NCBI RefSeq assembly: GCF_964355755.1
Contig: NC_092680.1
Coordinates: 9,713,001-9,777,000, forward strand
Source of the DNA: Antedon mediterranea
Taxonomy: Eukaryota > Echinodermata > Crinoidea > Comatulida > Antedonidae
Length of the DNA stretch: 64,000 nucleotides
Reading direction: 5' to 3'
Shown here: positions 1-11,722 of the stretch, one piece after another
Layout: every line of letters begins with the position of its first letter
How positions within the stretch are numbered: position 1 is the first letter of the stretch
Program-made: the position numbers and the translations under genes
Notes under the pieces: model-generated
Database searches by the model: none
What the model was told of the DNA's origin: nothing
The model's input: the letters and a program-made list of their open reading frames with translations, nothing else

Positions 1-1840
1 GATCCCTGACAATGGCCAAGCAGTCAGGTGCAGGGATCGGAGGTTCGAAGCGGAGAACCTGGCTCGGCCCTGAGTCAGCAAGTCCTCGCGTACCGGAAGA
101 CGGAGGGGCTGATCGTAGAGCAGACTGTTGATCAGCGGAAACCATGGCTGGCGTGGCCAAAAAGGCGCGATCAACAGGACTCAACAGGCAATGATAGCGC
201 TGAATGTGCGTTAGGACGATCGGAATGATCGAAATCGGCGGGAATGCGTACGCCCATAGACCGTTCCACGGAATGGACAGCGCATCCACCACCTACGCCT
301 GAGCATCCCTGACGCGACTGCAATACGTCGGGAGCTGCGTGTTGACTGACGACGCAAACAGGTCTACAAGGGGCCGCCCGAAGTGGTCGAATATTTGGGC
401 GGCAACAGTTGGCAGAAGGCGCCATTCCGTCGGACGCAGTCCTGGTCGGGACAGACTGTCCGCAACAACATTCAGTCGGCCTGCTATGTGGGCCGCTGTC
501 AAAGTGATGTTGTTGCTGATGCACCACATCTGTAGAGACCACGTGTGGCAACACAGCGTTGGGGACCTTATGCCTCCTTGCCGATTGATATAAGCCACGA
601 CCGTGGTGTTGTCGGAATGTACCAGAACGTGCTGGTTCGCCAGGCGGGGCAGGAGTGCTTTCAGAGTGCGCTCGACTGCCCACAACTCTAGAAGGTTGAT
701 GTGGCCGCACGTCTCTACGGGCGACCAAACGCCGGAGACGCGACTTTCTGTGGACGGTAAATAACCGCCCCAGCCTATCTCGGAAGCATCCGTATCTATA
801 CGGATGTCCGGAATGGACCTTTGAATAGGTCTGCCCACAGTCAACCTGCCGTCTGCGAGCCACCAGTCGAGATGCGTTCGGATGAACGCATTCGACAAAA
901 CCACTTTTTGCAGAGAGTCTGAATTTGGACGGAACAAGGCCAGCAGATGCAGTTGTAGAGGCCGCATTCTGAGCCGGCAAAACGGAACCAAGGCAACGAA
1001 ACTGGTCAGGTACCCAAGGGTCTGTAGCCAGTCGTAAGCCGTTGGCGCAGGACAAGTGACTAGGTACTGCACTGATAGTCGTGCTTTTTGTACCCTCTCC
1101 TGTGAGGGGCGAATCAAGCCCGTCATAAGATCGATTTCTGCAACGAATTGGTAAACACGATCATGAATCCGGAAGCGCAACCAACGTTAGTCTTGCTCCG
1201 CAATAGGCACATGAAAGTACGCGTCTTTCAAGTCTATTGACGCCGCCCAGTCGCCTCGCCGCAACCCCAGCAGGATGGATGGTATTGTCTCCATTCTGAA
1301 CCTGCGGGGAAGGATGAACCGTTTGTTCAGACTCCGCAGATTTAATATGGGTCGGCAATCGCCGGACTTCTTCTCGGCGAGAAACACGGTGGACTCGTGT
1401 CCCGGGGACGCATAGAGTTCGTTTACCGGCACCACGGCACCTTTGCGGAGAAGTGCAGAAAGGCCCTCCATGAGCGCCTGTTTCTTTACGGGTTCGGATG
1501 GAACCCTTGTTGGTCGAGGACCGCCGCACAGCGGCGGACTCGTGAACTCTATGGCGTACCCGTGCGTCACGGTAGAGAGAACCCATTTGTCTGTAGTAAG
1601 GGTCTCCCAAACCCCTGCATAGCGTAGTAGGCGACCCCCCACCTCTCCATCCTCCGCCGTGAGGACGGGCGCCCCGAGGGCGTCACCGGCGCCTCGCATT
1701 ACCCGAGCGCCAACAGCCACCGCGGCGGGCGCTTCTTCTTCCACCACCACGGTGGGGATTGTTATTCTGTGGGTAGGAGGTCCAAGTCTGAAAGGCAGGC
1801 TGAGCCGGTGTAGGAGGAGGGGGAACGGGTGCGGGTGCAC
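1..1840 (-). pseudogene. DIRS-type RT/RNase H polyprotein, broken
   Basis: Reading from 1840 leftwards, about 120 residues of linker precede the RT fingers and motif A (IDLKDAYFHVPI, near residue 205). An in-frame TAA lies at 1189-1187 and the same frame continues at once. Shortly afterwards (about 1145) the protein jumps from the end of motif A to the segment beginning GLIRPSQE. RT motifs B and C, including the YxDD catalytic box, are therefore missing. RNase H follows with its acidic residues in place (DTDASE, NLLELWAV, HSDNTT) and a later ADSLSRP. A TAG at 295-293 breaks the frame again, after which DALSIPWNGLW continues towards base 1. Lacking its catalytic core, it cannot be an active polymerase. 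Confidence 0.85.
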
Positions 1841-1924
1841 GCGGCGGTACCACGGGGAGAAGAGGAGGCGGTCGTGTCGACCTTGATCTAGAGCGTTGTT
1901 TAAGAAAATTTGACCTACTTGCGT

Positions 1925-2808
1925 CTAAGCCTTGGTCTTCGCGGACCCGTCCCTTAGCGGCGTCCGGAATGACGTAATATAGTGTTCAAACTGTTGAGTA
2001 GGTACTGGAAAGGCCGCTCCGAGAACAAACGGCGCAGGCTTAGGAATCTTCGGTTCCTTAGCTATAAGCTCGATCCTATCTATAAGCTCAGGATCAAGCG
2101 GCACAACCGGGCACGTGGAGGTCCTCTTCAGCGGCGTGCGCAGACCGAACGTCGAAAAACGTTTCGACGATGGCGCGGGCTTCGGCTCGTTAAACGCGTA
2201 GTCGACTCCAAGAAATTCGAGTACCGCCGGGACAGTACGAAGCACTAATGCCTGCAGGCCCTCACCCTCCGGTCCCTCACGCTCTCTCGCGCGCTCCTCA
2301 TCAGAGAGCGTGACCATCGTCAAATCGGACTCGTACCCTCTGACGATGGACGGGCCCTCAGACACAGACGTCTGAGGTGAGGGCCGAAGTTCGATGTACG
2401 GAACTTGGGGAGGGCCGGTATGACGAGAGGTTGCAGAGGGCATCTCCCTAGGCAACGCTCTCACCGCTGCCGAGATAGCTTGCATGACTGCCGGGGAGAG
2501 AACATCCGGATCGGCCGCAGCTGCAGCGGAGGCAGGCATCGCGGGAGGAGCATTCTCGCGTGCAGGTGTAGGCTGACTAACAACTGTTTCCTGAGTTACA
2601 CACAGTGTGGGGTCAGTGACCTCCACACGATCCCGAGGCTTAGGTAGCGACGCGAACTTCGCAGGGGTCCACTGGACACAATATCGCACGGAGCCTCCTC
2701 ACTACAAGAACGGCAATTAATGCATTTTGCGTGCCGATCCCACTTGGTCGTAGCATGGGGACCCTTGCACTGTATGCACTCTGATTTTGGCATAGTGCCA
2801 ACTAACAA
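1925..2808 (-). pseudogene. DIRS gag-like protein with Cys/His cluster, frameshifted
   Basis: The reading begins near 2793 with MPKSE and a cluster of Cys and His residues (CIQC, H, CINC, C), as in the N-terminal zinc-binding part of DIRS gag-like proteins. Close to 2685 the frame must shift by one base. The downstream frame (2689-1925) then gives about 250 residues rich in Pro, Ala and Ser, with an acidic stretch of DEERAREREGPEG and a conserved-looking C-terminal part (PFVLGAAFPVPTQQ). It ends in TAG, 85 bases before the start of the RT frame. Assignment rests on position and composition, not on a domain I can name with certainty. Confidence 0.6.
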
Positions 2809-3006
2809 TCGTATTGTTACACAACGTACACCTAACGCAAACGGAGTAAACTAACTAACGGCGTGTGTACTTGTTTCTATCCTAGCACGCTAGGATAACG
2901 ATTTGCAACGTATCACTATTTCTATTCTAGGCCTAAAATAACGTTTTCAAACGTAACTAGAATCCTCTAGATAAGCCTACAATAACGGATCTCAACGTAT
3001 CCACAC
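2809..3006. other. Leader or terminal region of the DIRS element
   Basis: There is no coding potential. The stretch holds several short related words built on 'ataacg...caacgta' (about 2895, 2938, 2985), suggesting small degenerate repeats in the untranslated leader or terminal repeat of the DIRS element. The sequence after the foldback element (6499-6800) has a similar base composition and could be the continuation of this leader, split by the later insertion. Confidence 0.35.
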
Positions 3007-3319
3007 TAGTCCAGTCCCTAAGGGGAGAAAAAGGGGTGGGATGTTACCAGACTGGATACAAATTTTTCAGTATAGCAGTTTGGTAGAGTATAGTGTGGAG
3101 ATGCCAAAACAAAGTTACTGGAAATCTGATTTGACCTCTGTGACCTCTGACCTCAATTTTTATATTTTTCTATTATATAACTAAAAATCGCCATATCTTG
3201 ACAACGCAGGGACATTTGACATTTATTTTTTTTTCAAAATGCTTGGAAGATATATATTTATATTCGCTATAATGAAAATAATTGTACAAAAATGGCCGCA
3301 AAGGCTTTATTTTTCAGTT

Positions 3320-3332
3320 TGACCTTTGACCT
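3320..3332 (-). promoter_or_regulatory. DR1 nuclear-receptor-type motif (one of about ten)
   Basis: Two AGGTCA half-sites lie one base apart, the binding pattern of RXR, HNF4 and related nuclear receptors. The same arrangement, allowing GGGTCA or one final mismatch, is seen at 3463-3475, 6045-6057, 6187-6199, 25923-25935, 27996-28008, 30317-30329, 30620-30632, 34241-34253 and 34535-34547. All lie in the arms of the foldback family. The match is plain in the sequence, but binding or function is only inference. Confidence 0.4.
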
Positions 3333-3660
3333 TGATTGCCTAATATCTCAATAACACGCAATTTCAGAGATTTGAGAATGGGCTCAAAATGTTAAGAAAA
3401 TAAATCTAATATTTAGTCTAATAGAAACTTTTTTCAAAAAATTACCATAAATCAAGCTTTTTTGACCCTTGACCTCTAATGTTTGAATATGTCAATATCT
3501 CGGTAACTATTTGTCCTAAAAAGTTCAGTTTGGTGTCAAATTGTTTAGAATATACACATTTATATTTGCTCTAACAAAATATTTTGTCAGAATTCAATTG
3601 GAAATGTCATTTTGAGCTAAGACCCATCGTTTTGCATATATTTAGCAATTAATAATCTAA

Positions 3661-3930
3661 AAAAAGAGATCGAGAGAGGGGAGGGGGTTGGGGTGGATGG
3701 AGAGACACATATTTTTGTTACATGTTACACAAATGTTAAACTCTGTCTACACTATAACATTTTTATGCAACAAAAAAATGTGATGTGCCCATATATGGAC
3801 ACGATGAATGACATATCACTACCATATTTGGGCACATCACACCTTTTTTGTTAAACTAGTTTATAGTGTAGACAAACATGTAAAAAATATGTGTCTCTCC
3901 ATCACCCCAACCACCTCCCCCTCTCTCGCT
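3661..3930. repeat. Nested hairpin MITE-like repeat
   Basis: Bases 3661-3770 and 3835-3930 are near-perfect inverted copies: a GA-rich outer part, the ATGTGTCTCTCC word, then 'tgtctacactata'. The loop holds 'cccatatatggacacgatga'. The inner part matches the TTA-flanked MITE at 21029-21185 and the copy near 37411, so this is a longer relative of that family nested in the foldback element. Confidence 0.65.
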
Positions 3931-6493
3931 TTTCCAATGCTACTGCATGCATCTATACAAATCAAGATGACAGGAATTGTACTGGAAAGTTTTTAGCTAC
4001 ATTTGAAAATAAGTCCCAGAGGATGGGTGTATTGTAATGTTATCAGAATTATGGCAATTGTTTGTAATGGGAAAGTTTTAAAACTACATTTTAAATATTT
4101 GCTAATAATATCACATGCTATTAAAGATATACTTATTTTCCCCCTGACAAAAGTAATTTTGACAAATATTTTTGTTGAATATGCAATTTTAATGTCACAC
4201 ATAATAGTTTCACCAAAATTGGATTGAAAAAAAATGATATAGTGCATACCCAAAAAAACTGTAATTCAAAGCAAAAAATAGGCTGGAAGTCATTTTGTCT
4301 TTAAAGTGATATTTACTCCTATTTTTTAGATTAGCTCTTTGATTAAACACCTCTTCCAATGCAGTGAAGATCTTAAGTGTCGCCTTGTCTTACTAATCTT
4401 CCTTTAACTTCTCTTTGAACGATCGTAATCAATATTTGTTGAGGTATAATATTTCCCTCTAATATGGTAATGCCTGTTTTATTGAGTCAAATGCTTTCTG
4501 ATAATATCTAAATCAAAGATTTGGTGATATTCATTTCCTTTTTATTTTAGTTGATTGACAAACTGTATAAGATGGTCCTACTGTATAAAGCCTTATATAT
4601 TGGTTTATTTACTTCTAGTCGGTCTCTGATTTTGTTTTTTGATTACTTTTGTAAATTATTTGTGTACATGTGATAATGTTCGTTTGGTCGGTAATGGTTG
4701 ATGTCAGTTTTGTCATGTTTTTGTGGATTAAAGTATAATTATCATTGCTTCTCTTAATTTCTTCTGGTTTCAAAGATTTTGTTGTATAGTGTTATGAGCT
4801 GGATGTGTTATTGCCTCATCAAGCCAAGATGGTAATTTTGACTGCTCACTGGTTTGTTTTCCTTTTATATTCCACTACAGTATGTTCTTGAAAAGAAATT
4901 AGCTTTGTAATTAATTTGTCTTTGATCCTTTTCAGATTTCTAATATTTTAAACATGTTTTTCTTTTCTTCGCTTTTTCCTCACTGTTTCAAACATTTTAT
5001 TTTTTCAGCATACTTCAAGCAATTAATTGATAATTAGGTCATATGTTTTATGAGTATCAAATCGCATTGGTTAATTCTTCTTTTCTTTCTGTGTATTGTT
5101 CCTTTGACTAATTCTAAAAAAATAAAAAATAAAAGATTTCGAAAAAAGGTGGCTAATTTTGAAGTATCATAATAATTATTAACTTTCACCAAAAATTTTT
5201 CGAAAAAAAAAATCATTTAACTGAAATACAGACGTTTTTTTGTTAAAAAAATAACTTTGACTTCCAGTCAAAGTTTTCGATCAAAACATATCCCATAATG
5301 AAACGCGCTTGTTTGGCTACTCTGTATGCATAATCATAAAACTTCCTTATGATCTGTGTGAAAATACCTTCTCAACCGTGACGAGTTGTAAACAATCCTA
5401 ATTAGCATATGCATAATGCATACTCATGGTTTGAAATCTTTGTTTACTTTCGCTCGCGACGATTTTCCAGATAAAATGTAATCAAACTAATTTACCTGTT
5501 AATTACATAAACTAGTTGTTTTAGCTTGAATTTTCGACTTAAAGTGAATAACTTTAATATTACTTTGATATGGCCACTTTAAATTTAGAATATTTTGACC
5601 TTCATTTTTTTGTGTTTCAAGGGACAATACATCATTAAGATCCTGATTTTCTTTCTTTTTTTTTAAATGTTATTTAACTTTTAAGTTTATCTAATTTTTT
5701 GTTGATATTAAGTGTTGCTCTTACGGTGTAGGCCTACCATGCGATGGAATTATATATTGAAATTAAATTAAACATTAAGTTTTAAGAAAATTGTAAAAGG
5801 TTAAATAGGATATTGAATGTAGTTCTGGTCCATTAAATCTATATTTTAGGTATATTATTATAAGTATGACACACGCACGCTTAACAGTATATCCTGGTCA
5901 TACCTCAAACTGGCATTTCCAGTAAAAATATGATAACATCTTCTATTAGAGCTAATATAAATGTTTACATTTTGAACATTTTGAAACCAAGTTGAACTTT
6001 TTATGACATTTGGTTACAGAGATACAGACATATTTACACATTAAAGGTCAAAGGTCAGTAAATGACATTTCCTGTGGATTTGGAAGAACATGTTTAATTA
6101 GAGTATATATAAATATGTATGCTCTTAACAATTTGAAACAAATTTCAAGAAATTTTGACCAGTAGTTATTGAGATATAGTAAGCCGAGGTCAAAGGTCGA
6201 AACATTGAGAAATTACATTTCCGGTCGTTTTTTTTGAAAAAAGTTCTATTAGAGCGAATATAAATATGTACCCTCTGATCTATTTGTCACCAATATCATT
6301 TCAATTGTCAAACCCGTTGCAGAGATATGGCTGTTTAAGATAGAAATATAAAAATTGAGGTCAGAGGTCACAGAGGTCAAATCAGATTTCCAGTAACTTT
6401 GTTTTGGTATCTCCATATCATGTTCTATCAACATGCCAAAGGGCACACTTGTATCCACTATGGTAACATCATTTCCCCTTAGGGACTGGACTA

Positions 6494-7142
6494 CACACAA
6501 CAAGGAATGACTAAGCCTGTCTAATCACTATATTGACTGAACAAAGGAACTTAGCTTCGGCTTGTATTTCTCTGAATTCCTGGAATTCTATCGTCCTTTG
6601 TATCACGTACGAACACAACGGCAGTACGAAAAGAAATGATGACGCTACTACGTTGGATGCCTCCCTCTTGAGGGCGTGGTTACGGATGCGTGCATTATCC
6701 GATAGGGGTGCTATGTTATATATACAGATTTTTCTTTTTCGTAAATTGTATCCTCTCTTCGGAGAGAGAGGCTATATTGTCGGTTTATCCAGGTAAGCAG
6801 GCACGAAATAGACTGACCATTTTTAAATGGGCATGTGATTCATAATTAAAGAACTATCTTTGACTTGTATCAATTTTTGGGATTAAAGGACATCGTTTTA
6901 ATAATTAATCATAAATATATCTGAAGAAAGAACAATGATTAATTTTGAAATGTTGAGCAGCCTTTTTTGTAAGAAATATTTCTTGTTTATTCATGTTTAA
7001 CCAGTTATTTGCAGGCAGATGGTGTAAAATACAACAACAAACAAATGGTGGCAAGATTTTTTGGAGTTGAAGAGATTATATAGGAGGCTAAGGTAAATTT
7101 TACACATACAGTACATATAATAAAAGAAAACAATTAGCTTAC
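6494..7142. other. TUBGCP4 intron 4 remainder, no gene seen
   Basis: From 6499 to about 6800 the sequence is GC-richer than its surroundings and may be DIRS leader displaced by the foldback insertion. From 6800 to the exon donor at 7142 it is plain AT-rich intron. I see no further GCP4 exon here. Confidence 0.4.
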
Positions 7143-7333
7143 TGGAGAAGTGCATCTCTAACATGTGGAATTCCACAGATGCTGCGATTATGTAAGACTT
7201 CTAGTAAATGGCAGCCATGTACATGACGTGATTCTAACTGAGTCAGTAACACAGTGAATTCTTTAAAAACTGGATGGAACACCTCCAAAGCTTGCTGTAT
7301 ATGTGAGAGAGGCAAGTGCACATCTTCCAGAAC
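7143..7333 (-). CDS. TUBGCP4: TUBGCP4 coding exon 4
   Basis: Acceptor GCACAG (before 7333) and donor GTAAGC (7142). Sixty-three codons plus two bases encode HLPLSHIQQALEVFHPVF, then VHGCHLLEVLHNRS and GIPHVRDALL. These fit the helical part of GCP4 in which the motif (I/V)HGCxxLE is conserved. The exon ends in phase 2. The following exon, which should continue with a short Cys/His-containing helix, is absent from the window. Confidence 0.9.
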
Positions 7334-7751
7334 CTGTGCAAAATTAAATATATAAAACTGTTTAAAAATAATTTATAATATATATAAAATATAATTACAA
7401 GTGATGAATATTTATGAGTTATGAGATGGATTTAAATAGGAGTCAGGATTTCAATATTCTCCCCAATTAACAAATACAATTTGTTCAATGACACACCAAC
7501 TGTAAGCTTTAACTTGATTAATCTGATGCTCTATCTTTAATGAGGCTCTTGGCTGCAGAGTACAACATGCTGTGGCGCACACCGGGTTGGTTGTTCAAAT
7601 GTTGCACAAAATTCCCTTTCTACAAAAAGCTGCCGTGTAATAGAACCATTTAGAAGTTTTACAGTAGAATAGAACTAATATTGAACTGAAATGCATAGAA
7701 CTTTAGATACTGTGTACTCATATCACTTGAAAATACTGTATTTATTCTTAC

Positions 7752-7858
7752 TTCTTGTTCCAATCTTAATAGAACTTTTCTGTAATTATCCAACACGGTA
7801 TCCAAACCTACACAGAGTGCTCTTATGTACAAGCCATCATCAAGCTCATTTTTAGAGG
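7752..7858 (-). CDS. TUBGCP4: TUBGCP4 coding exon 3
   Basis: Acceptor TTTTTTAG and donor GTAAGA. It encodes GLYIRALCVGLDTVLDNYRK and then LLRLEQE, a clear match to the segment of GCP4 that reads through a conserved GLDxVL motif to LEQE. Phase 1 in, phase 0 out. The hydrophilic stretch just before it (NELDD) is shorter than the linker in vertebrates. Confidence 0.92.
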
Positions 7859-8030
7859 CTAAAAAATATAATTTAATGATATATTTATTTTCACTCTTGA
7901 ATACAATGTCCTATAAAAGATTGAACTTAACACTACAATAAAATACCTTTCTTTGCTTTGCTTTGTCTGTGTCATCCACCACAAATAATTTTGTACTGTA
8001 ATTTGAATGTAGTTAGTTTAATAAGCTTAC

Positions 8031-8181
8031 TTTCGTTCTCAATGACAGAGTGAGGTAACGATGGCTTTCCAGAGTATGCTGTGATAAATTCTTGAAATTG
8101 CCTGTAGTGTGTTCCAAGTTGACACATACGGTTTAAAAGTGCAACTTCACAGCAATGAAGGAACGGCAGATCAGGTGCAAC
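8031..8181 (-). CDS. TUBGCP4: TUBGCP4 coding exon 2
   Basis: The exon is bounded by a CAG acceptor (8184-8182) and a GTAAGC donor (8030). Fifty codons plus one base encode DLPFLHCCEVALLNRMCQLG and then the YRQFQEFI segment. These correspond to the FLHPSE and LNRLCRLG region of vertebrate GCP4, where the first helices of the GRIP1 domain form. Phase 0 in, phase 1 out, in agreement with exons 1 and 3. Confidence 0.9.
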
Positions 8182-8879
8182 CTGGATAATAAATAGTATC
8201 AGTCTATGTTGTAGTGTTGGTGGCTTACCTTCTAGGAGGCAGTAGCGTAACGTAGAGGCATGAGGCCTCTGATTTAGGGATGCTAAGAGGCTTAGGCGAT
8301 TTTAGCCCTTTTTCGACTAATTTTAACGACACTGCTTCTAGGATGTGTTTAGGATCAGAGTAGCTACAGGTTAATAGATATTTAGGGTTGGGTTGTTAGA
8401 TTATTTAAATTGAAGGGCTATTGTATATAGGGCTAGGTAGATTACGTCCTTCTTGCTTCAGATGGGCTCACTTAAGGCTTTAGTAGGTGACAAAAGCATA
8501 TTTTGAAAGGTGTGGGGAAGCGGGGTTGGGGATTGTACCTCAACGATCTACTATTTAAAATAAAATGCACAGTCACGACGATAAGACAACTGACAATATA
8601 ATTAAATTAATCCAAAAAAAATTTGTATAGTTTAGCATTCCCGCCCACTTCCTTTTTGGACACCGTCTCCTTTTTAACTTTGTTTTAAAAAAAAATCTTC
8701 GTTTTATGCTAAAAAAAGTCAACAATCACAATAACTCTGGAAAATCAGCCTAGCATGCCAGAAAGAACGACAAAAGCAGGCAAACTCTTAGGAAAATAGC
8801 ATGACGACATCTTTGGGGAAAGAAAAAAAACGGAGGGCCCTCCTCCTCTTTTCTTTTTTGGAAAAGGCCCAGCCCTGCT

Positions 8880-9260
8880 ACCTGATAGGCTAGTGAATCG
8901 GCCCTACAATTCAGCCCGTGGTGGGAAGATTCATCCCACTTTATACCAAATTTATATACATTTTTTGTAGTATTTATTCAGTTTTTAAAGGTGTTTAACT
9001 ATCCGTATTTTATTGATATTGGCAATGTTGATATAATAATATATAAAATACATTAATAACAAACGTAATTTTATATTCAATTTATTACTTCAAGAACTTT
9101 CTTAATTTCGGCCAACAGTGGGCATAACTTGTTTACATTGTATCGTTCACGTGGATAAAAAATTATCATTTTCGACAATGTTTTCAAAATGTTTGCTTTA
9201 TTGCAGGGGTGTTGCCCCAGTTGCCTGAGCAACACCCTTAATCTCATACTAAATACTAAA
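8880..9260 (-). repeat. Half copy of 'cggccc' dispersed repeat
   Basis: The stretch contains the words 'gaatcggcccta', 'ggtgtttaac', 'attgatattg' and 'cttgtttacattgt' in the reverse order and orientation of the fuller copy at about 43190-43800. The short peptide it could encode is a by-product of this shared repeat, since similar words recur at the other copy. Confidence 0.6.
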
Positions 9261-10214
9261 GTGTTATTCAATCTGTTTTAAGCTTTTGCTGTGTTACTTG
9301 GGTATAAAATGGTCTAACAAAGAAAAATGTGAGTGAGTTAAACAGAATACAGTAGTATTGGTGTCGAGATTAAAGGTATCACACAAATGTGTAATGATGG
9401 AATGATATACGTAGTAATACGGACCTTCCAAACTTTGAAATAACAGTGTTTAATTGCTTCTTTCTGCAAATTTTGATCATATTTTCTGTTCTGGGTGCAG
9501 TTTAAGCAATTTATAGTGGATAAATGAAAACGAATTTTGGTAATTGTGGTTTTACTGACTTATTTGTCAAAATATTACAATTTAACATTTTGCTTAATAT
9601 ATTTATAGCAGCAGCTTCATATTTTCTAACTTTAATTATTAATTGATAATAATAATTAATTTGTATTAGCTTACCGGAAGTACCTTCGTTGGAGACTTCC
9701 TCTGATGTTCGCATTAAACGCATAAAAACGATACTAGTCGTGTGTGTTTTACATAAAAAAAGGTGGGATACGATGGTATTGCTGTTTGGTAGCCCCATAT
9801 AGAGTGTTATTTCTGGCCATCTAGGGGTGTCATTTAACAAAACGTTGTGGACGATCTGGCCCATTATAAAATAAAGGAAAGACGATTGGGTCAACGAAAA
9901 TGACGAAAAATGAATTGGATTTATAATTGTTCACCATAAAATATTATTATATATTATGATTACCCTATTTACATTATTTGAACACAATAAAATAAAAAAC
10001 AAATAATGATCATTTAGGCTAAAAAGGGACTCAATGTTAATTTTTCTCTCTGCTGCCCAACAATTGCAATAGTAGGCCTCGAAACAGATTATACAGTTAC
10101 CAAATGACAAAATGTGGTGTTTTTTTTTTTAGCTTACGCCACCTTCATTAATCTAATAATTTTCTATCATATCTTTAGTATGGCTACTATTTATTATAAA
10201 CATTATTTGATGAG

Positions 10215-10352
10215 AACTCAATTATAAACTATAATACAAACAATACACTTGGCCTGATATGATAGTCTTAATTTTTGGGCCTGATAGTAGTAACATTGGG
10301 CCCGATAGCCAAGTGTATCGTTTGTAAATCAGTTCCCCTTATAATTGAGTTT
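10215..10352. repeat. Small hairpin element in TUBGCP4 intron 1
   Basis: AACTCAATTATAA (10215-10227) is matched inverted at 10340-10352, and 'caaacaatacacttggc' is matched inverted near 10308-10324. The centre repeats 'gggcctgatag'. The pattern is that of a MITE of about 138 bp. No clear target-site duplication could be fixed. Confidence 0.55.
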
Positions 10353-11439
10353 ACGGCATACGTACCGAGATGAAGTGAAATATTGTATTAGTTTTAACAG
10401 AGTATTTTGAGCGTTGAGATTGTTCAAACGAAAAAGCGTACTTTGTTACAGTTTTCAACATTTTTATACTTTTTTATCCTTATAATTGATCGAAACGTCG
10501 AGAAACTCAACAGCTCTTTTCAGAACTAATACACGTGGTGTACCGCAAACTTTATCAACGATTAATTAATTGTCAAGTTTAAAAGGTTCCTATTTAAAAA
10601 CAAAATACTAAAGAAAAACACAATGAAATCAATAATCCTGTATTATATTGTCGGTTTTTGTTTCCTTTTATTCACTATTTTTAATGTCTATGTTAGTCTT
10701 ATTGGTCCTTTTTGGTGTTTTTTTTTTCTATTGATCATACATTCCAATAATTATCGATATATAGTTTCCCCTATGTTTCATAATTTTTGGGATTTTATTT
10801 GTCTTACACGAGCTTGTTGAAAATAAGCACTTTTTTTATCAGTGGGGGGATAGTTCAAATTACACAGTTAAATCATCTCTATTCTTTTGTACACAAATTT
10901 TGTAAATAGAGAGGCATTTTAAAAAGCTATGAAAAATAAACGGTGTGGTAAAAAATGTTATCAGATGACTAAATATAGGTAATATAACTTGAATTTAACA
11001 TTTCTAGTATTTTTATACATCTTCAGATTTTTATTTTCATGCTATAGCAAAAATTATCCACCGTATATCCACCATCTTTTTTCACCTTCTAGGGAGTCAC
11101 CAGACATGTTATTACATTAGGTTAAACTACGTAACTACTGAAAAAAAGTCTTTCTGGTTTTTATGGCAGAATTTTGCCAAACTTTGTATTTGACTACATT
11201 AAGGAAAATTCATGTTTTTTCGTCTTGATTTCTGTTACAAATATTTGATTTATGTACAATTAATCAGATATTATATTTAAAATTCATGCCTGTACCTGAG
11301 CTTTAAGCTAAACTTTTATAATGTTCCTGTGTAGTACTTTTATTTTATACAAATTTTAATATTGAGAATATTTAAATATCTTTGTAATTCAGCTAAGGCT
11401 GCGATGATGATACTGAAATAAATGAAAAAAAAACATTGT

Positions 11440-11660
11440 CAATATCAATAAAATATGGATTGTAAAACACCTTTAAAAACTTGATAAATACCAAAAAAAA
11501 AGAATATGAATTTGGTCTAGGGCCTAGGCCTAAAGTGATACGTTTCGGCCCACAAAGTGGGATGTTTCGGCCCGAAAGTGGGGCGAATCGTCACACCATT
11601 GAGATAATATCTCTGGTCACACCAAAAGTGGGCCAAATAGTCCCCCGGGCCGAATCGTCC
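11440..11660 (+). repeat. Partial copy of 'cggccc' dispersed repeat
   Basis: From 'attgtcaatatcaataaaat' to 'ccgaatcgtcctggaac' this is closely similar to 43600-43800, including the paired words 'gtttcggccca' and 'gggatgtttcggccc'. It lacks the left half present in the 43-kb copy. Confidence 0.65.
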
Positions 11661-11722
11661 TGGAACCCCCCTAGCTAGGAAGCTAGGAATTATTTATAGT
11701 CAAGATATCAGATTTAACAAAC

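Larger units (their letters stand above)
1..2990 (-). mobile_element. DIRS-like retrotransposon, degenerate, cut by window edge
   Basis: On the minus strand the order is a Cys/His-rich gag-like region (2808-1925), a reverse transcriptase (from 1840), an RNase H and a C-terminal extension that runs off the left edge. The RT and RNase H wording is that of the DIRS/tyrosine-recombinase class, and the class recombinase would lie left of base 1. The stretch is clearly richer in GC than its surroundings. At least two in-frame stops, one frameshift and an internal deletion show that this copy is dead. It sits inside the fourth intron of TUBGCP4. The right limit near 2990 is approximate, because a foldback element begins at 3007. 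Confidence 0.82.
3007..6493. mobile_element. Foldback element with long inverted arms, 5-bp TSD
   Basis: The left end TAGTCCAGTCCCTAAGGGG (3007 on) is repeated in inverse orientation at the right end (to 6493). The arms stay inverted-similar for several hundred bases (3007 to about 3640 against about 5890-6493). CACAC flanks both ends (3002-3006 and 6494-6498) as a target-site duplication. Each arm is made of repeated modules containing GACCTTTGACC and 'gagatat', which also occur in the elements at 25613 and 30011. The middle (about 3940-5890) is AT-rich and has no transposase. It is non-autonomous and its superfamily is uncertain. Confidence 0.75.
8182..11722 (-). other. TUBGCP4 intron 1, repeat-rich
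   Basis: I see no exon or RNA gene here. Near 8250-8880 lies a possible element bounded by 'gcagtagcgtaac' and 'ccagccctgctacc'. It is followed by a half copy of the 'cggccc' repeat (8880-9260), a small hairpin at 10215-10352 and a second half copy at 11440-11660. The remainder is AT-rich single-copy-looking sequence. Confidence 0.5.

Noticed and set aside
171-1055. Long minus-strand open frame of 294 codons
   Set aside because: It is a shadow of the RNase H frame. The RT/RNase H reading in the other frame is clear and this one has no recognisable content.
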